From Desulfobaculum xiamenense (GTDB lineage: Bacteria > Desulfobacterota > Desulfovibrionia > Desulfovibrionales > Desulfovibrionaceae), in the NCBI RefSeq assembly GCF_011927665.1, contig NZ_JAATJA010000002.1, positions 806,001-870,000 on the forward strand: a DNA stretch of 64,000 nt. Direction: 5' to 3'. Below, one piece after another: positions 8,627 to 18,600 of the stretch (the stretch's first letter is position 1; each line of letters opens with the position of its first letter). The notes beneath the pieces were generated by a model that was not told the DNA's origin, did no database searches, and was given only the letters and a program-made list of their open reading frames with translations. The translations under genes were made by a program, and so were the position numbers.

Positions 8627-9892
8627 ATGACCCGCAAGGACCGTACCGAAGGCATCTACAGCCGACGCGAGGTGCTGGACGAGTCTGAACGACGCCAGTA
8701 CTACCAGATTCAGCTCAAGGAGCTGTTGTCTTACGCGTACCGGTATTCGGAAGACGTCAAGAAGCGCTTCGACCGTGCACAGTTCAACGTGGACAAGTTC
8801 AAGTCGCTCTCGGACCTGAAGCACATCCCGATCATCAAGAAGAAGGAACTCATCTTTCTTCAGTCCATGGGGCCTCGTCTTGGCGGGCTTCTGACCAAGG
8901 ACCTCGGCGAGCTTCGCCGCGTGTTCCTGTCTCCCGGTCCCATCTTCGATCCCGAGGATCGCGGAGAAGACTACTGGGGATGGACCGAAGGCTTCTACGC
9001 GGCCGGTTTCCGCTCCGGTGACCTCGCGCAGGTGACCTTCAACTACCACCTCACCCCCGCCGGTCTCATGTTCGAGGAGCCGCTGCGCAACCTCGGCTGC
9101 GCCGTGGTCCCCTCCGGTCCGGGCAACACGAGCACCCAGCTTGAAATCATGCAGAAGCTGCGCAGCACCGGCTATGTCGGCACGCCCAGCTACCTCATGC
9201 ATCTGGCCCAGAAGGCCGAAGAGGCGGGCATCAACCTGCGCAAGGACCTCTTCCTCGAAGTCGCGTTTGTCACCGGTGAGAAATTCTCCGAGAAGATGCG
9301 CGCCACCATCGAGAAGAAGTTCGACCTCATCATGCGCCAGGGCTACGGCACCGCCGACGTGGGCTGCATCGGCTACGAATGCTACCACTGCAACGGCCTG
9401 CACCTCGCCAACCGCGCCTTCGTCGAGATTTGCCATCCTGACACCGGCATTCCGCTCAAGGACGGCGAAGTGGGCGAGATCGTGGTCACGGCCTTCAACC
9501 GGACCTATCCGCTCATCAGGCTGGCCACGGGCGACCTGTCGTACATCGACCGCGCGCCCTGCGCCTGCGGCCGCACCTCCCCGCGCCTCGGCAGCATCGT
9601 CGGCCGCGTGGACACCACCACCCGCATCAAGGGCATGTTTGTGTACCCGCATCAGGTGGAGCAGGTGATGGCCCAGTTCGACGAGATCAAGCGTTGGCAG
9701 ATCGAGGTCACCAACCCCGGTGGCATCGACGAGATGACCCTGCACGTGGAGGCCAGCAACTTCACCCGCTCGGAGGAGCTGCTGCACAGCTTCCGCCAGC
9801 AGATCAAGCTGCGCCCCTCGCTCAACGTCGTCGCGCCGGGCACCCTGCCCGCGCAGATCCGTCCCATCGAGGACAAGAGGAAATGGGACTAG
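8627..9892 (+). CDS. Phenylacetate-CoA ligase family (PaaK-like) enzyme
   Basis: A 421-residue member of the short ANL adenylate-forming family of phenylacetate-CoA ligase, which activates an aryl acid with ATP and CoA. Diagnostic blocks: VPSGPGNTSTQLEIMQKL (aligned with the phosphate loop), YVGTPSYL, RQGYGTADVG (adenylate-binding YGxTE-like motif), PLIRLATGDLS and the DxxGRVD-type hinge SIVGRVD. CACGRTSPRLG is typical of PaaK. In anaerobes such enzymes often act with 2-oxoacid:ferredoxin oxidoreductases, but none is encoded nearby, so the acid is unknown. ATG 8627 has an adjacent purine-rich GAGGTAAG. Its stop codon lies inside the start region of the next gene. Confidence 0.85.
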   Translation: MTRKDRTEGIYSRREVLDESERRQYYQIQLKELLSYAYRYSEDVKKRFDRAQFNVDKFKSLSDLKHIPIIKKKELIFLQSMGPRLGGLLTKDLGELRRVFLSPGPIFDPEDRGEDYWGWTEGFYAAGFRSGDLAQVTFNYHLTPAGLMFEEPLRNLGCAVVPSGPGNTSTQLEIMQKLRSTGYVGTPSYLMHLAQKAEEAGINLRKDLFLEVAFVTGEKFSEKMRATIEKKFDLIMRQGYGTADVGCIGYECYHCNGLHLANRAFVEICHPDTGIPLKDGEVGEIVVTAFNRTYPLIRLATGDLSYIDRAPCACGRTSPRLGSIVGRVDTTTRIKGMFVYPHQVEQVMAQFDEIKRWQIEVTNPGGIDEMTLHVEASNFTRSEELLHSFRQQIKLRPSLNVVAPGTLPAQIRPIEDKRKWD

Positions 9893-11139
9893 TCCCGTCA
9901 CGCCTCGCTAAAGCACTCATTCGCGCAGGGGCCGCCGCCGTCGTGGCGGTGGCCCTTTGCGCATGTGCACGCACGCCCGCCGATCCCGTCGGCGGCGTGG
10001 TGCGCCCCGCCGTTGTCGCTCCCGCCATGCCCGGCGAGATGTTCGACGCGACGGGCGGCCCGCTGAGTATGCGGGACTTCGTGCGGCGCGCCCTCGACGT
10101 CCGCTACGTCCTTCTTGGTGAGGGGCATTCGTCGGCCTGCGACCACGCGGTGCAGGCCGAGGCCATCGCGGCCATCGATTCCGCCGCCGTCGCCGCCGGA
10201 CGTCCGCGTCCCGTCGTGGGGCTGGAGATGGTCCCGCGCGAGCGGCAGGATGTGCTCGACCGTTTCAACGCCGGGGAACTGTCCGTCGAGGAGCTGCCCA
10301 CGGCGCTCGATTGGCCGAACGTGTGGGGGCATCCCTACGCGCTGTACGAGCCGGTTATCCGCGCCGCGCGAGAGCGCGGGCTGCCGCTGGTGGCGCTGAA
10401 CGTGCCGCTGCGGCTTGTCCGGGCCGTTTCGACGTCGGGCCTTTCCGGGCTGGACGCCGGGGACCGCGCGTTGCTGCCGGACGTCATCATCCCCCCGCGC
10501 GAGGACCAGCGCGAATCCCTGCGCGAGGAGTTCGAGCGCCATCGCATGATCATGAATCGCAAGGGCGCGACGGACGATGCCCTCGAACGCTTCATGACCT
10601 CGCAGTCCCTGTGGGATTCGGCCATGGCCGGTGCCGCCGTGGAGGCGTACCGCGCGTGGTCGCGTCCGGTGGTGGTCGTCGTCGGGTCCGGGCACGTGGA
10701 ATACGGCTGGGGCCTCGGCTACCGGCTGTCGGTCCTCGATCCCGGCGCGAAGGCGCTGTCCGTCGTGCCGTGGCGCGGGGTGGAGCCTGTGGACCTTGCG
10801 CAGGCCGATGTCTTCTTTTATTGCGCATTGACCCATGCCAGCCGCCTCGGCTTCAGCGTGGAGCTGCAAGCCGGCGGAGCCGCCATCACTGCGGTGGAGC
10901 CGGATTCCCGCGCCGCAAAGGCCGGGCTGGCCGTGGGCGACGTCATCACCGCCGCGCAGGGGATGACGGTCGTCGAACTGTGGGTGCTGCACAAGGCTGC
11001 CATCCGCGCCTCGCGCGAGGACGACGGACGTCTGCGCCTCGATGTGCGCCGCGACGGCGCGTCCCGCGAAATCATCATTCAACTCACCAGATCCCGTCCG
11101 GGAGGGGGCTCGGCCCCGGAGGCGGACGGACCGAAATAG
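9883..11139 (+). CDS. ChaN-family lipoprotein with C-terminal PDZ domain
   Basis: 418 residues. The N-terminus is a lipoprotein signal (basic SRLAKALIR, hydrophobic core, LCAC lipobox). The main body (about residues 60-310) is a ChaN/Tiki-fold haem-binding domain: LLGEGHSSACDHAVQ near the start, VVGLEMVPRERQ, and VVVVGSGHVEYGWGLGYRL near the end with the conserved GxGH histidine. A PDZ domain follows (ITAVEPDSRAAKAGLAVGDVITA). ChaN of Campylobacter binds haem at the outer membrane; haem handling here is inferred from the fold. The start ATG at 9883 overlaps the CoA ligase stop by 10 bp, indicating translational coupling. Why a lipoprotein and a CoA ligase are coupled is unclear. Confidence 0.82.
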   Translation: MGLVPSRLAKALIRAGAAAVVAVALCACARTPADPVGGVVRPAVVAPAMPGEMFDATGGPLSMRDFVRRALDVRYVLLGEGHSSACDHAVQAEAIAAIDSAAVAAGRPRPVVGLEMVPRERQDVLDRFNAGELSVEELPTALDWPNVWGHPYALYEPVIRAARERGLPLVALNVPLRLVRAVSTSGLSGLDAGDRALLPDVIIPPREDQRESLREEFERHRMIMNRKGATDDALERFMTSQSLWDSAMAGAAVEAYRAWSRPVVVVVGSGHVEYGWGLGYRLSVLDPGAKALSVVPWRGVEPVDLAQADVFFYCALTHASRLGFSVELQAGGAAITAVEPDSRAAKAGLAVGDVITAAQGMTVVELWVLHKAAIRASREDDGRLRLDVRRDGASREIIIQLTRSRPGGGSAPEADGPK

Positions 11140-11140
11140 C

Positions 11141-11983
11141 ATGCCCGAACTTCCAGAAGTCCAGACCATTGCCCGCGGCCTCATGACCGAGCTTCGCGGG
11201 CGGCGCATCATGTCCTTCGAACTGCTCTCCTCGGGAGCGGTGGAGAAGGGGCGTGGTGCGATGTCCCCGGCCCAGATGTCCCGATACCTGCCCGGCGCGC
11301 TCATCCGTCGCGTGTGGCGCAGGGGGAAGATGCTGTGCATCGACCTGATCACCAAGCGCGAGCCGCTGTTGCACATGTGCTTCCACCTCAAGATGACCGG
11401 AAGGCTGGTCGTTGTGCCCGCCGGGAGCGAACCGGACAGGCACACGCGCATCGTCTTTCGGCTCAATGACGGCCGCGCCCTGCATTTCGCGGACGCCCGC
11501 AAGTTCGGCTACTGCCGCGTCATGGCCCCGGACGATCTCGACCGCTGGCCCTTTTACGCGACGCTTGGCCCCGAGCCGCTGGAGATTGGTGAGGACGCCT
11601 TTCTGCGGCTGTTCGAGGGACGGCGCAGTCAGGTGAAGTCCCTGCTGCTCGACCAGCACTTCATCGCGGGAATCGGCAACATCTATGCGGACGAGTCCCT
11701 GTTCCGGGCTGGCATCCTGCCTCATGCGCAGGCGGACTCCGTGGAGCCGCAGCGGCTGCGTGCCCTGCACAGCGCCATTCACGACGTGCTGACCGAGGCC
11801 ATCGCCGCCAACGGCAGTTCCATCAGCGACTACCGCGACGCCCACGGCGATTCCGGAGCCTTCCAAAACGATTTCAGGGTTTACGGCCGCTACGGCGAGC
11901 CGTGCCGCATTTGCCAAACCACGCTTGAGCGGCGTACAGTGGCGGGCCGCACGTCCACCTACTGTCCCACGTGTCAGCACTGA
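11141..11983 (+). CDS. mutM: Formamidopyrimidine-DNA glycosylase (Fpg/MutM)
   Basis: 280 residues starting MPELPEVQT, so the mature protein begins with the catalytic Pro-Glu pair. The beta-hairpin lysine is in RRGKMLCIDL. The helix-two-turn-helix is LDQHFIAGIGNIYADE. The C-terminal zinc finger is CRIC...CPTC. It excises 8-oxoguanine and ring-opened purines and cleaves the abasic site. The ATG is 1 bp after the previous stop, so the gene is probably co-transcribed with the ChaN gene. A further in-frame upstream start is inside that gene and is rejected because Pro2 must be N-terminal. Confidence 0.97.
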   Translation: MPELPEVQTIARGLMTELRGRRIMSFELLSSGAVEKGRGAMSPAQMSRYLPGALIRRVWRRGKMLCIDLITKREPLLHMCFHLKMTGRLVVVPAGSEPDRHTRIVFRLNDGRALHFADARKFGYCRVMAPDDLDRWPFYATLGPEPLEIGEDAFLRLFEGRRSQVKSLLLDQHFIAGIGNIYADESLFRAGILPHAQADSVEPQRLRALHSAIHDVLTEAIAANGSSISDYRDAHGDSGAFQNDFRVYGRYGEPCRICQTTLERRTVAGRTSTYCPTCQH

Positions 11984-11999
11984 CACGAACGGAATTCGC

Positions 12000-13526
12000 A
12001 TGAACAGCCACACTCGTGGAATCGCCCGCAACGCGGCCGTCGTGGGAGGAGCAACCCTCATCTCCCGCATCCTCGGCTTCGCGCGCGATCTCATCATCGC
12101 CTACGCCCTCGGCGCAGGCCCCATCGCCGACGCCTTCTTCGTGGCCTTCCGCCTGCCGAACCTCATGCGACGGCTGTTCGGCGAAGGCTCGCTGACCATG
12201 GCCTTCGTGCCCGTGTACTCCCGCATCCGCGAGGAGCAGGGGCCTGCGGCGGCCTTCGCCATGGCGCGTTCGGTCCATGTGTGGCTGGCCATCATCCTCG
12301 GCGTCGTCACTGCCTTGGCGCTCGTTTTCGCGCGGCCGTTGACCATCGCCATCGCTCCGGGCTTCGCGTCGGACCCGGCGCAACTCGCGCTGACCACGGA
12401 CCTCGTGCGCATCTGCTTCCCGTATACGGTGTTCATCTGCGGCGTCGCGCTGTGCATGGGCATCCTTAACGCGGAGGGGCATTTCCTCACGCCCGCGCTG
12501 TCGCCCTGCGTGCTGAACATCGTGCTCATCGCGGCGGCGCTGTCCGCCGTGTGGCTGGACCTTTCCGTGCCGCATGTGCTGGCGTGGGGCGTTTTGGCCG
12601 CCGGCGTTCTGCAATGGGTGTTGCAGCAGCCGTCCATGCTGTCGCGCGGCTTCCGCTGGACCGGGACGTGGAGCTTCAACGACCCCGGCGTGAAGCGCAC
12701 CGGGCGGCTCATGCTGCCCACGGTGTTCGGCGCGGCCGTGTACCAGATCAATATTCTCATCGGTACGCTGTTGGCCTCGCTTCTTCCGGCGGGCAGCATT
12801 TCGTATCTGTACTACGCGGACCGGCTGGTGCAGTTCCCGCTTGGCGTGTTCGGCGTGGCCGTGAGCACCGCCGCGTTGCCGAGCCTGTCGCGGTTGGCCG
12901 CGCGTTCGGACATGGAGGGCTTTCGCGAGGCGCTCAACGCCAGCCTGCGTCTGACGCTGTTCATCGCATTGCCTGCGGCTGCGGGACTCGTGGCCCTTTC
13001 CGAACCCGTGGTCCAGCTCCTCTTTCAGCGCGGAGCCTTCGAGGCCGAGGCCGTGCGGGCCACGGCGCTGGCCTTAGTAGCCTACGGACTGGGGCTTCCC
13101 GCCTTTGCGCTGGTTCGGCCGCTGGTTTCGGCCTTCTACGCCCTTGAGGACACGCGTATGCCCGTCATCGCCGCCACGCTCAGCGTGGCCGTGTATGTGG
13201 CCTGCGGCGTGGCCATGATGCAGGGGATGGGGCACGTGGGCCTCGCGTTGGCCACCACCGTCTCCTCGTGGTTCAACACCTTTTTCCTGATGTGGGCACT
13301 GCGGCGCAGGCTGGGGCAGTGGGCGGACTGGCACCGCGCGTGCGTCGCCTTCACGCTGCTTGGCGTAGCCATCGGCCTTGGCGCATGGGCGACCACGGGC
13401 ATGGGAGTGTGGGCCGTGGCGTTCATCCCCGTGTGGGCCGTGGCCTACGCCCTTGGCGCGCTGGCGTTTCGCGTGCCCGAGGCCACCATGATGGCCGATG
13501 CGCTACGGCGCAGAATCGCCCGATAG
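12000..13526 (+). CDS. murJ: Lipid II flippase MurJ
   Basis: 508 residues with 13-14 predicted membrane segments, a MOP-superfamily transporter that moves lipid II across the inner membrane for peptidoglycan synthesis. Family landmarks: GGATLISRILGFARDLIIA at the N-terminus, ADAFFVAFRLPNLMRRLFGEG (arginines of the central cavity), AFVPVYS and FPLGVFGVAVSTAALPSLSR. ATG 12000 is 16 bp after the mutM stop. Chain length and motifs fit MurJ rather than a polysaccharide flippase; two of those occur later in the window. Confidence 0.95.
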   Translation: MNSHTRGIARNAAVVGGATLISRILGFARDLIIAYALGAGPIADAFFVAFRLPNLMRRLFGEGSLTMAFVPVYSRIREEQGPAAAFAMARSVHVWLAIILGVVTALALVFARPLTIAIAPGFASDPAQLALTTDLVRICFPYTVFICGVALCMGILNAEGHFLTPALSPCVLNIVLIAAALSAVWLDLSVPHVLAWGVLAAGVLQWVLQQPSMLSRGFRWTGTWSFNDPGVKRTGRLMLPTVFGAAVYQINILIGTLLASLLPAGSISYLYYADRLVQFPLGVFGVAVSTAALPSLSRLAARSDMEGFREALNASLRLTLFIALPAAAGLVALSEPVVQLLFQRGAFEAEAVRATALALVAYGLGLPAFALVRPLVSAFYALEDTRMPVIAATLSVAVYVACGVAMMQGMGHVGLALATTVSSWFNTFFLMWALRRRLGQWADWHRACVAFTLLGVAIGLGAWATTGMGVWAVAFIPVWAVAYALGALAFRVPEATMMADALRRRIAR

Positions 13527-13595
13527 GCCCGTATTTCCTTTCCACCTCTAGCGCGTGCCGCGTCGGCGCGCATGCGGACACCGGCGGAGAACGCA

Positions 13596-14810
13596 ATGCA
13601 CGAGATCGTCCTGATCAGGATTTCCGGGGATGACAAGCCCGGCATAATGAATTCGCTTACCGGCATCCTTGCCTCGTACGGGGTGCGGATTCTGGACATC
13701 GGACAGGCCGTCATCCACAACACGCTCTCGCTTGGCCTCATCATCGAGATTCCCCGCGAGCAGGGCTCTGCCCCCATCCTCAAGGATCTGCTGTTCAAGG
13801 CGCACGAGATGGGTGTGGGGCTGACCTTCGAGGCCGTGGCCCCCGAGCGCCACGAGCAGTGGGTGGGCGCGCAGGGACGCAGGCGGCATATCGTGACCCT
13901 CATCTCCCGCGAGATCACCTCGCGCCAGATGGAGCGCGTGTCCGGTGTGCTGACCCGTCACGGTCTGAATATCGACTTTATCTCGCGCCTGTCCGGTCGC
14001 ATCTCCCTCGAACGCCCCGACGCGCATCCCCGCGCCTGCGTGGAGTTGTCCGTGCGTGGCGAACCGGCGGACATCGCCGCCATGCGCGCGGAGTTCATGG
14101 ACATTTCTCGTGAACTGGGCGTGGACATCGGCCTTCAGGAGGACAACGTCTACCGCCGCAACCGTCGCCTGATCTGCTTCGACATGGACTCCACCCTCAT
14201 TCAGGGCGAGGTCATCGACGAACTGGCGCGTCGGGCTGGTGTCGTGGACCGCGTGTCCGCCATTACCGAGTCCGCCATGCGCGGGGAGTTGGATTTCCGC
14301 CAGAGCCTGCGCGAGCGCGTAAGCCTGCTCGAAGGTCTGGACGCCTCGGTGCTCTCCGAGGTGGCCGAAAGCATTCCTCTCACCGAGGGGGCGCGGCGGC
14401 TCATCGGCACGCTGAAGAATCTGGGGTACAAGATCGCCATCCTGTCCGGCGGGTTCACCTACTTTGGCGAGCGCCTGCAACGAGAGCTGGGTGTGGACTA
14501 CGTGTACGCCAACGAGCTGGAGATCGTGGACGGCAGGCTGACTGGGCGCGTGGTCGGCGAGATCGTGGACGGGGCGCGCAAGGCGCAACTGCTTCAGGAC
14601 ATCGCCCGCAGGGAGAACATCGACCTGCAACAGGTGGTGGCCGTGGGCGACGGTGCCAACGATCTGCCCATGCTCAATCTGGCCGGGCTCGGCATCGCCT
14701 TCCACGCCAAGCCCATTGTGCGTCGCGGGGCGCGGCAGGCCATCTCCACCCTCGGGCTGGACGGCATTCTGTATCTTCTGGGCCTGCGCGACCGCGAGGC
14801 GCTGGACTAG
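13596..14810 (+). CDS. serB: Phosphoserine phosphatase with two N-terminal ACT domains
   Basis: 404 residues. Two ACT domains (about 3-80 and 96-170; first one contains GDDKPGIMNSLTGIL) precede a HAD hydrolase. The nucleophile motif is FDMDST (D196, D198), motif II lies in ILSGGFTYF, and motif IV is GDGANDLPML. It makes serine from phosphoserine, the last step of the pathway; the ACT domains suggest amino-acid feedback. The ATG at 13596 has GGAGA 5 nt upstream and is preferred over ATG 13572. The trmN6-like gene follows after 2 bp. Confidence 0.95.
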   Translation: MHEIVLIRISGDDKPGIMNSLTGILASYGVRILDIGQAVIHNTLSLGLIIEIPREQGSAPILKDLLFKAHEMGVGLTFEAVAPERHEQWVGAQGRRRHIVTLISREITSRQMERVSGVLTRHGLNIDFISRLSGRISLERPDAHPRACVELSVRGEPADIAAMRAEFMDISRELGVDIGLQEDNVYRRNRRLICFDMDSTLIQGEVIDELARRAGVVDRVSAITESAMRGELDFRQSLRERVSLLEGLDASVLSEVAESIPLTEGARRLIGTLKNLGYKIAILSGGFTYFGERLQRELGVDYVYANELEIVDGRLTGRVVGEIVDGARKAQLLQDIARRENIDLQQVVAVGDGANDLPMLNLAGLGIAFHAKPIVRRGARQAISTLGLDGILYLLGLRDREALD

Positions 14811-14812
14811 CC

Positions 14813-15586
14813 ATGCCGGAATTCCGCACTGCGGAGGACGCCCGCGCGCATTTCCCGCGTGGGCTTGTCCAGCCCGAAGGCGGATTCCGCTTCTCGGCGG
14901 ACGCGCTGCTTCTGGCCTGCTTTGCGGGACCGGGAGCGGCGCGGCGCATCGCCGACCTCGGCGCGGGCTGCGGGGTGGTGGGGTTTGGTCTGCTTCTGCG
15001 TGACGAGGCCGCCACTGCCACGGTGACCGCCGTGGACATCAACCCGGACATGCTCGCCGCGCAGCGGGACAATGTGAAGCTGCTGGGCTTCGGCGAGCGG
15101 TTCGAGGCCGTGGAGGCCGACGTGTCCGCCATCGGCGCGTCGGGGCTTGCGGCGCAGTCCTTTGATCTCGTGGTCTGCAATCCCCCCTATCGCGAGACCG
15201 GGACCGGGCGGCGGCCGGCGGATGCCGGGCGCGACGCCGCACGCTTCGAGGTGCGTGCGCAGGTGGGGGATTTCGTGGCTGCGGCTGCGCGTTTGGTGCG
15301 CAACCGGGGGCGGGTGTGCTTCATTGGGCTACCGGAGCGGCTGCCCGAACTGTTCGCCGATTTCCGCGCGGCGCGCCTTGCGCCAAAGCGCCTGCGCATG
15401 GTGCATTCGCGAATTGGCGAACCGGCGCGGCTGGCGCTTGTGGAGGGGATGCTTGGCGCTAGTGCCGGACTGATCGTCGAGCCGCCCCTTGTGCTCTATG
15501 AGGGCACAGGCAACGAGTCGTGCCTGTGCGCGGACGCGCTGGCCTTTTGCCCCTTCATGGCCTGCAACGCCGGGCGGCGCGGCTAG
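14813..15586 (+). CDS. TrmN6-like tRNA1(Val) adenine-N6 methyltransferase
   Basis: 257 residues with a Rossmann methyltransferase core: motif I IADLGAGCGVVGFGLL, acidic VTAVDINPDML, and catalytic motif IV VVCNPPYRETG, typical of N6-adenine methylation. The N-terminal QPEGGFRFSADALLLACF block is shared with TrmN6 (YfiC), which modifies A37 of tRNA-Val. It could instead be a related HemK-like methyltransferase; no glutamine-recognition features are seen. The ATG is 2 bp after the serB stop, so it is in the same operon. Confidence 0.8.
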   Translation: MPEFRTAEDARAHFPRGLVQPEGGFRFSADALLLACFAGPGAARRIADLGAGCGVVGFGLLLRDEAATATVTAVDINPDMLAAQRDNVKLLGFGERFEAVEADVSAIGASGLAAQSFDLVVCNPPYRETGTGRRPADAGRDAARFEVRAQVGDFVAAAARLVRNRGRVCFIGLPERLPELFADFRAARLAPKRLRMVHSRIGEPARLALVEGMLGASAGLIVEPPLVLYEGTGNESCLCADALAFCPFMACNAGRRG

Positions 15587-15653
15587 GATTTTCTTCTTCG
15601 ACCCGGAACGCAACGCGTTTCTCGTCCCTCTCGCGGGTGGGCCATTTCGGCCG

Positions 15654-18600
15654 TCAGTCCCACACCACCCTGTTTCGTCCCTTCTGCTTGGCAACGTAGA
15701 GGTTGCGGTCCGCGCGGCGCAGGGCGTCCTGCAGCGAGTTGTCCGTGTCCGATAGGGCCGTGAGGCCTATGCTTGCCGTGAAGTGGATGCTTTTGCCACC
15801 GCTTGCGACCGGCGTGTTCTCCAGCCGGGAGCGGATGCGCTCCGCCACGTCGCGGGCCGCGTCGGCCGGGGTTTCCGTCAGCACGGCGGCGAATTCCTCT
15901 CCACCCATCCTTCCGAACACGTCCGTCTCACGAATGGTATCAAGACAGGCCTGCACCATGGCGCGTAGCACGTCGTCCCCGGCGTGGTGGCCATAGGAGT
16001 CGTTGATGCCCTTGAAGTGGTCGAGGTCGATCATGAGCACGGCCAGAGGGCGACTGTAACGCCGCGCGCGGACAAGCTCCTCCTCAGCTTTCTCCATGAA
16101 GCGCCTGCGGTTGTAGGCTCCGGTCAGCGAGTCGCGCGTGGCCATGCGTCGCAGGTCTTCCTCCATGCGCCGACGTTCGGTGATGTCCTCGAACATCCAG
16201 ACCGACCCCTCGTTGGGGTGTGACGGATCGAGTGCGCGCCCCGTGAAGCGGCACCAGAAGGACTGATTGTCTCCCCTGCGCAGCGGGAGAGTGGTGTCGT
16301 ACAACTCGCCGCGCGCGATGGCCTCGTAGGCCGAGATCCCGAATGCCTCGTAGGTGGCGTCGTCCATGTGAATGATGCGTGTTGGCGCATTTAGAATCTC
16401 CGCTTCGGTAAGGCCGGTCATCTCCATCATGCGGCTGTTGACCCACTGGAAGCGTCGGTGCTTGACCAGCGCAATGCCCATGATGCCGTTTTCCAGCAGA
16501 ACCTGCTGCATGCGGTTGGTGCGCAGGAGTTCGTCTTCCAGCTCCTTGCGCTGGGTGACGTCGTCGAAGAGCCACAGCGAGCCCTCGTCCGGCTTGGCGG
16601 GGTCCAGCGCCGTGCCCATGAGGTGGGCCCAATACAGTTGACCGTCGGGGCGGATGAGCTGGTGGATGGCGTCGTACATGTCGCCTCTGCCAAGCGCCGT
16701 GTAGGCGTATTGCCCGAATGCCTCGTGTACGTCGTCGTTCGGGAAGATGATGCGCGTGGAATGGCCGACGAGTTCGTCCTGCGAATATCCCGAGAGGGCG
16801 AAGACGCGTTGATTGGCCCACTGGAGTTGGCGGTGCTTCACGAAGCAAATGCCGACCATGCGGTTCTCGATGATGAGCTTCTGGAAGGCGAAGGCGTCGT
16901 GGAGTTCCTGCTCCATGCGCTTGCGGTCGGTGATGTCGTCGATGATCCAGATGACGCCGCGCCCGAGGCTTGGCGGGGTGGTGCGGTCCACCGCCGCGCC
17001 GGAGAGTGTGCACCAGATGGGCGTACCGTCCTTGCGGCGTAGCTGGTACTCCACCTGGAGCTGTGCGCCGGAGACGAGCTTTTCGTAATGAAGCGTCCCG
17101 AATTGGGCGAAGCTTTCCTCCGAGGTGTGCACATGGAAGACGCTTAGCCCGATCATGTCGTCGATGGAGTCGTAGCCGAAAATTTCGGCGAGCTTCGCGT
17201 TGCCCCCGGCGATGAACCTGTATCCGCGCAGATACATGATGCCGACCTGACTGCTTTCGAGAATGGTTTGCAGCTCGCTCAAGGCGTCACGCAGTTCGCG
17301 TTCGGCGCGCACGCGGTCCGTGACGTCGTTGATGATGGAGTAGAGCACGTTGCGTTCGCCCATATGGAAGGGTACGGCCTGCACCTCCACGTCGCGCACT
17401 TCTCCGGAAGCCAGCCTGTTCTGGACGTGGAAGACGTTGCGGGACGAAGAGACCGCATCCCGCATGTACTCGCCGAGAACCTCCGGGGGCGCGGTGTCCA
17501 GATTCGTCACGGACATGCCGCGTAGCTCCTCCGGAGAGTAGCCGTAGAAGTTCGAAGCGGCAGGATTCGCCTCGATGATGGTGCGCGTGTTGGCGTCCGC
17601 GAGGACCATCACTGCCGGATGGCACTCGAACATGGTGCGGAATTTCCGTTCGCTCTCGAGCAGTGCGGCCTGCGAGCGCTTGAGCTTCGCGTACAGGCGC
17701 AGGACATGAAGCCCACCCGCGGCGAAAATGCCGAGGATGAGCAAAGTGAGGCCGATGATGTGCCAGTACTGTTGGATGACGGCAATCGGGTCGACGTGTT
17801 GGGCTGTTTTGTAGGGGCCAAGGTGCAGTGCGTCGAGCAGGTCGTGGACGGGGGCGTAGTTCTGCGGTGGGGACCAGCCGGACAGTCCTGCTGCGCGCGC
17901 CGCTGGGTGGTGGGCCGAGAGGGAGAGCAGCGCCGCGTCCACGCTGATTGCCAGGTCCTGCGGCGTGTGGGCCAGACGCGCCAAGGGCCATTCGGGGTAC
18001 AGCCGCGTACTGACGGGGAGTGGAAAGGTTGGGTCCGCGGGTGTGAGTGGAGGCAGAATCCTGAAGTCGCGCAGGGATATCTTCTGTTCATGCGACATGC
18101 GCTCCAGCGTGCCGGTGCGTACGGTGGCGGCGTCGACCTCTCCGCGCAGGACGGCCATGACCGCCGCGTCGTGCGTTCCGGCGAAGTCGATGCGTTTCAG
18201 GTGACGCTCGGGCGTGATGCCGATCACCGCGAGTTCCCGCGCAAGCGCCCGCCATCCGCCGAGGGAGTCCGGATCGACGGCTGCGATTGTTTTGTCCTTG
18301 AGGTCGGAGAGTGTCTTGATGTCGTCGCGAAATGCGCGTGTGACGACGACTCCGCCGAAGTGGGAGATTGGGACGTCGCGGTACGTCTCGGTGATGGTGA
18401 GCATGGCGCTTGCGCCGTTGCTCATTTCGAGTTCGACGTACATGGACGGATTGCACAGGATGAAGTCCACCTGCTCCGAGGTGACGGCCCCGTGGATTTC
18501 GTGGAAGGTGAGGGGCACGATGCGGAAGACGTGTCCGGGGATGGACGACGAGAGATAGGCCGCCGTGAGATCCCATCTGCGAAGCGCCTCGGCTGGTCCG

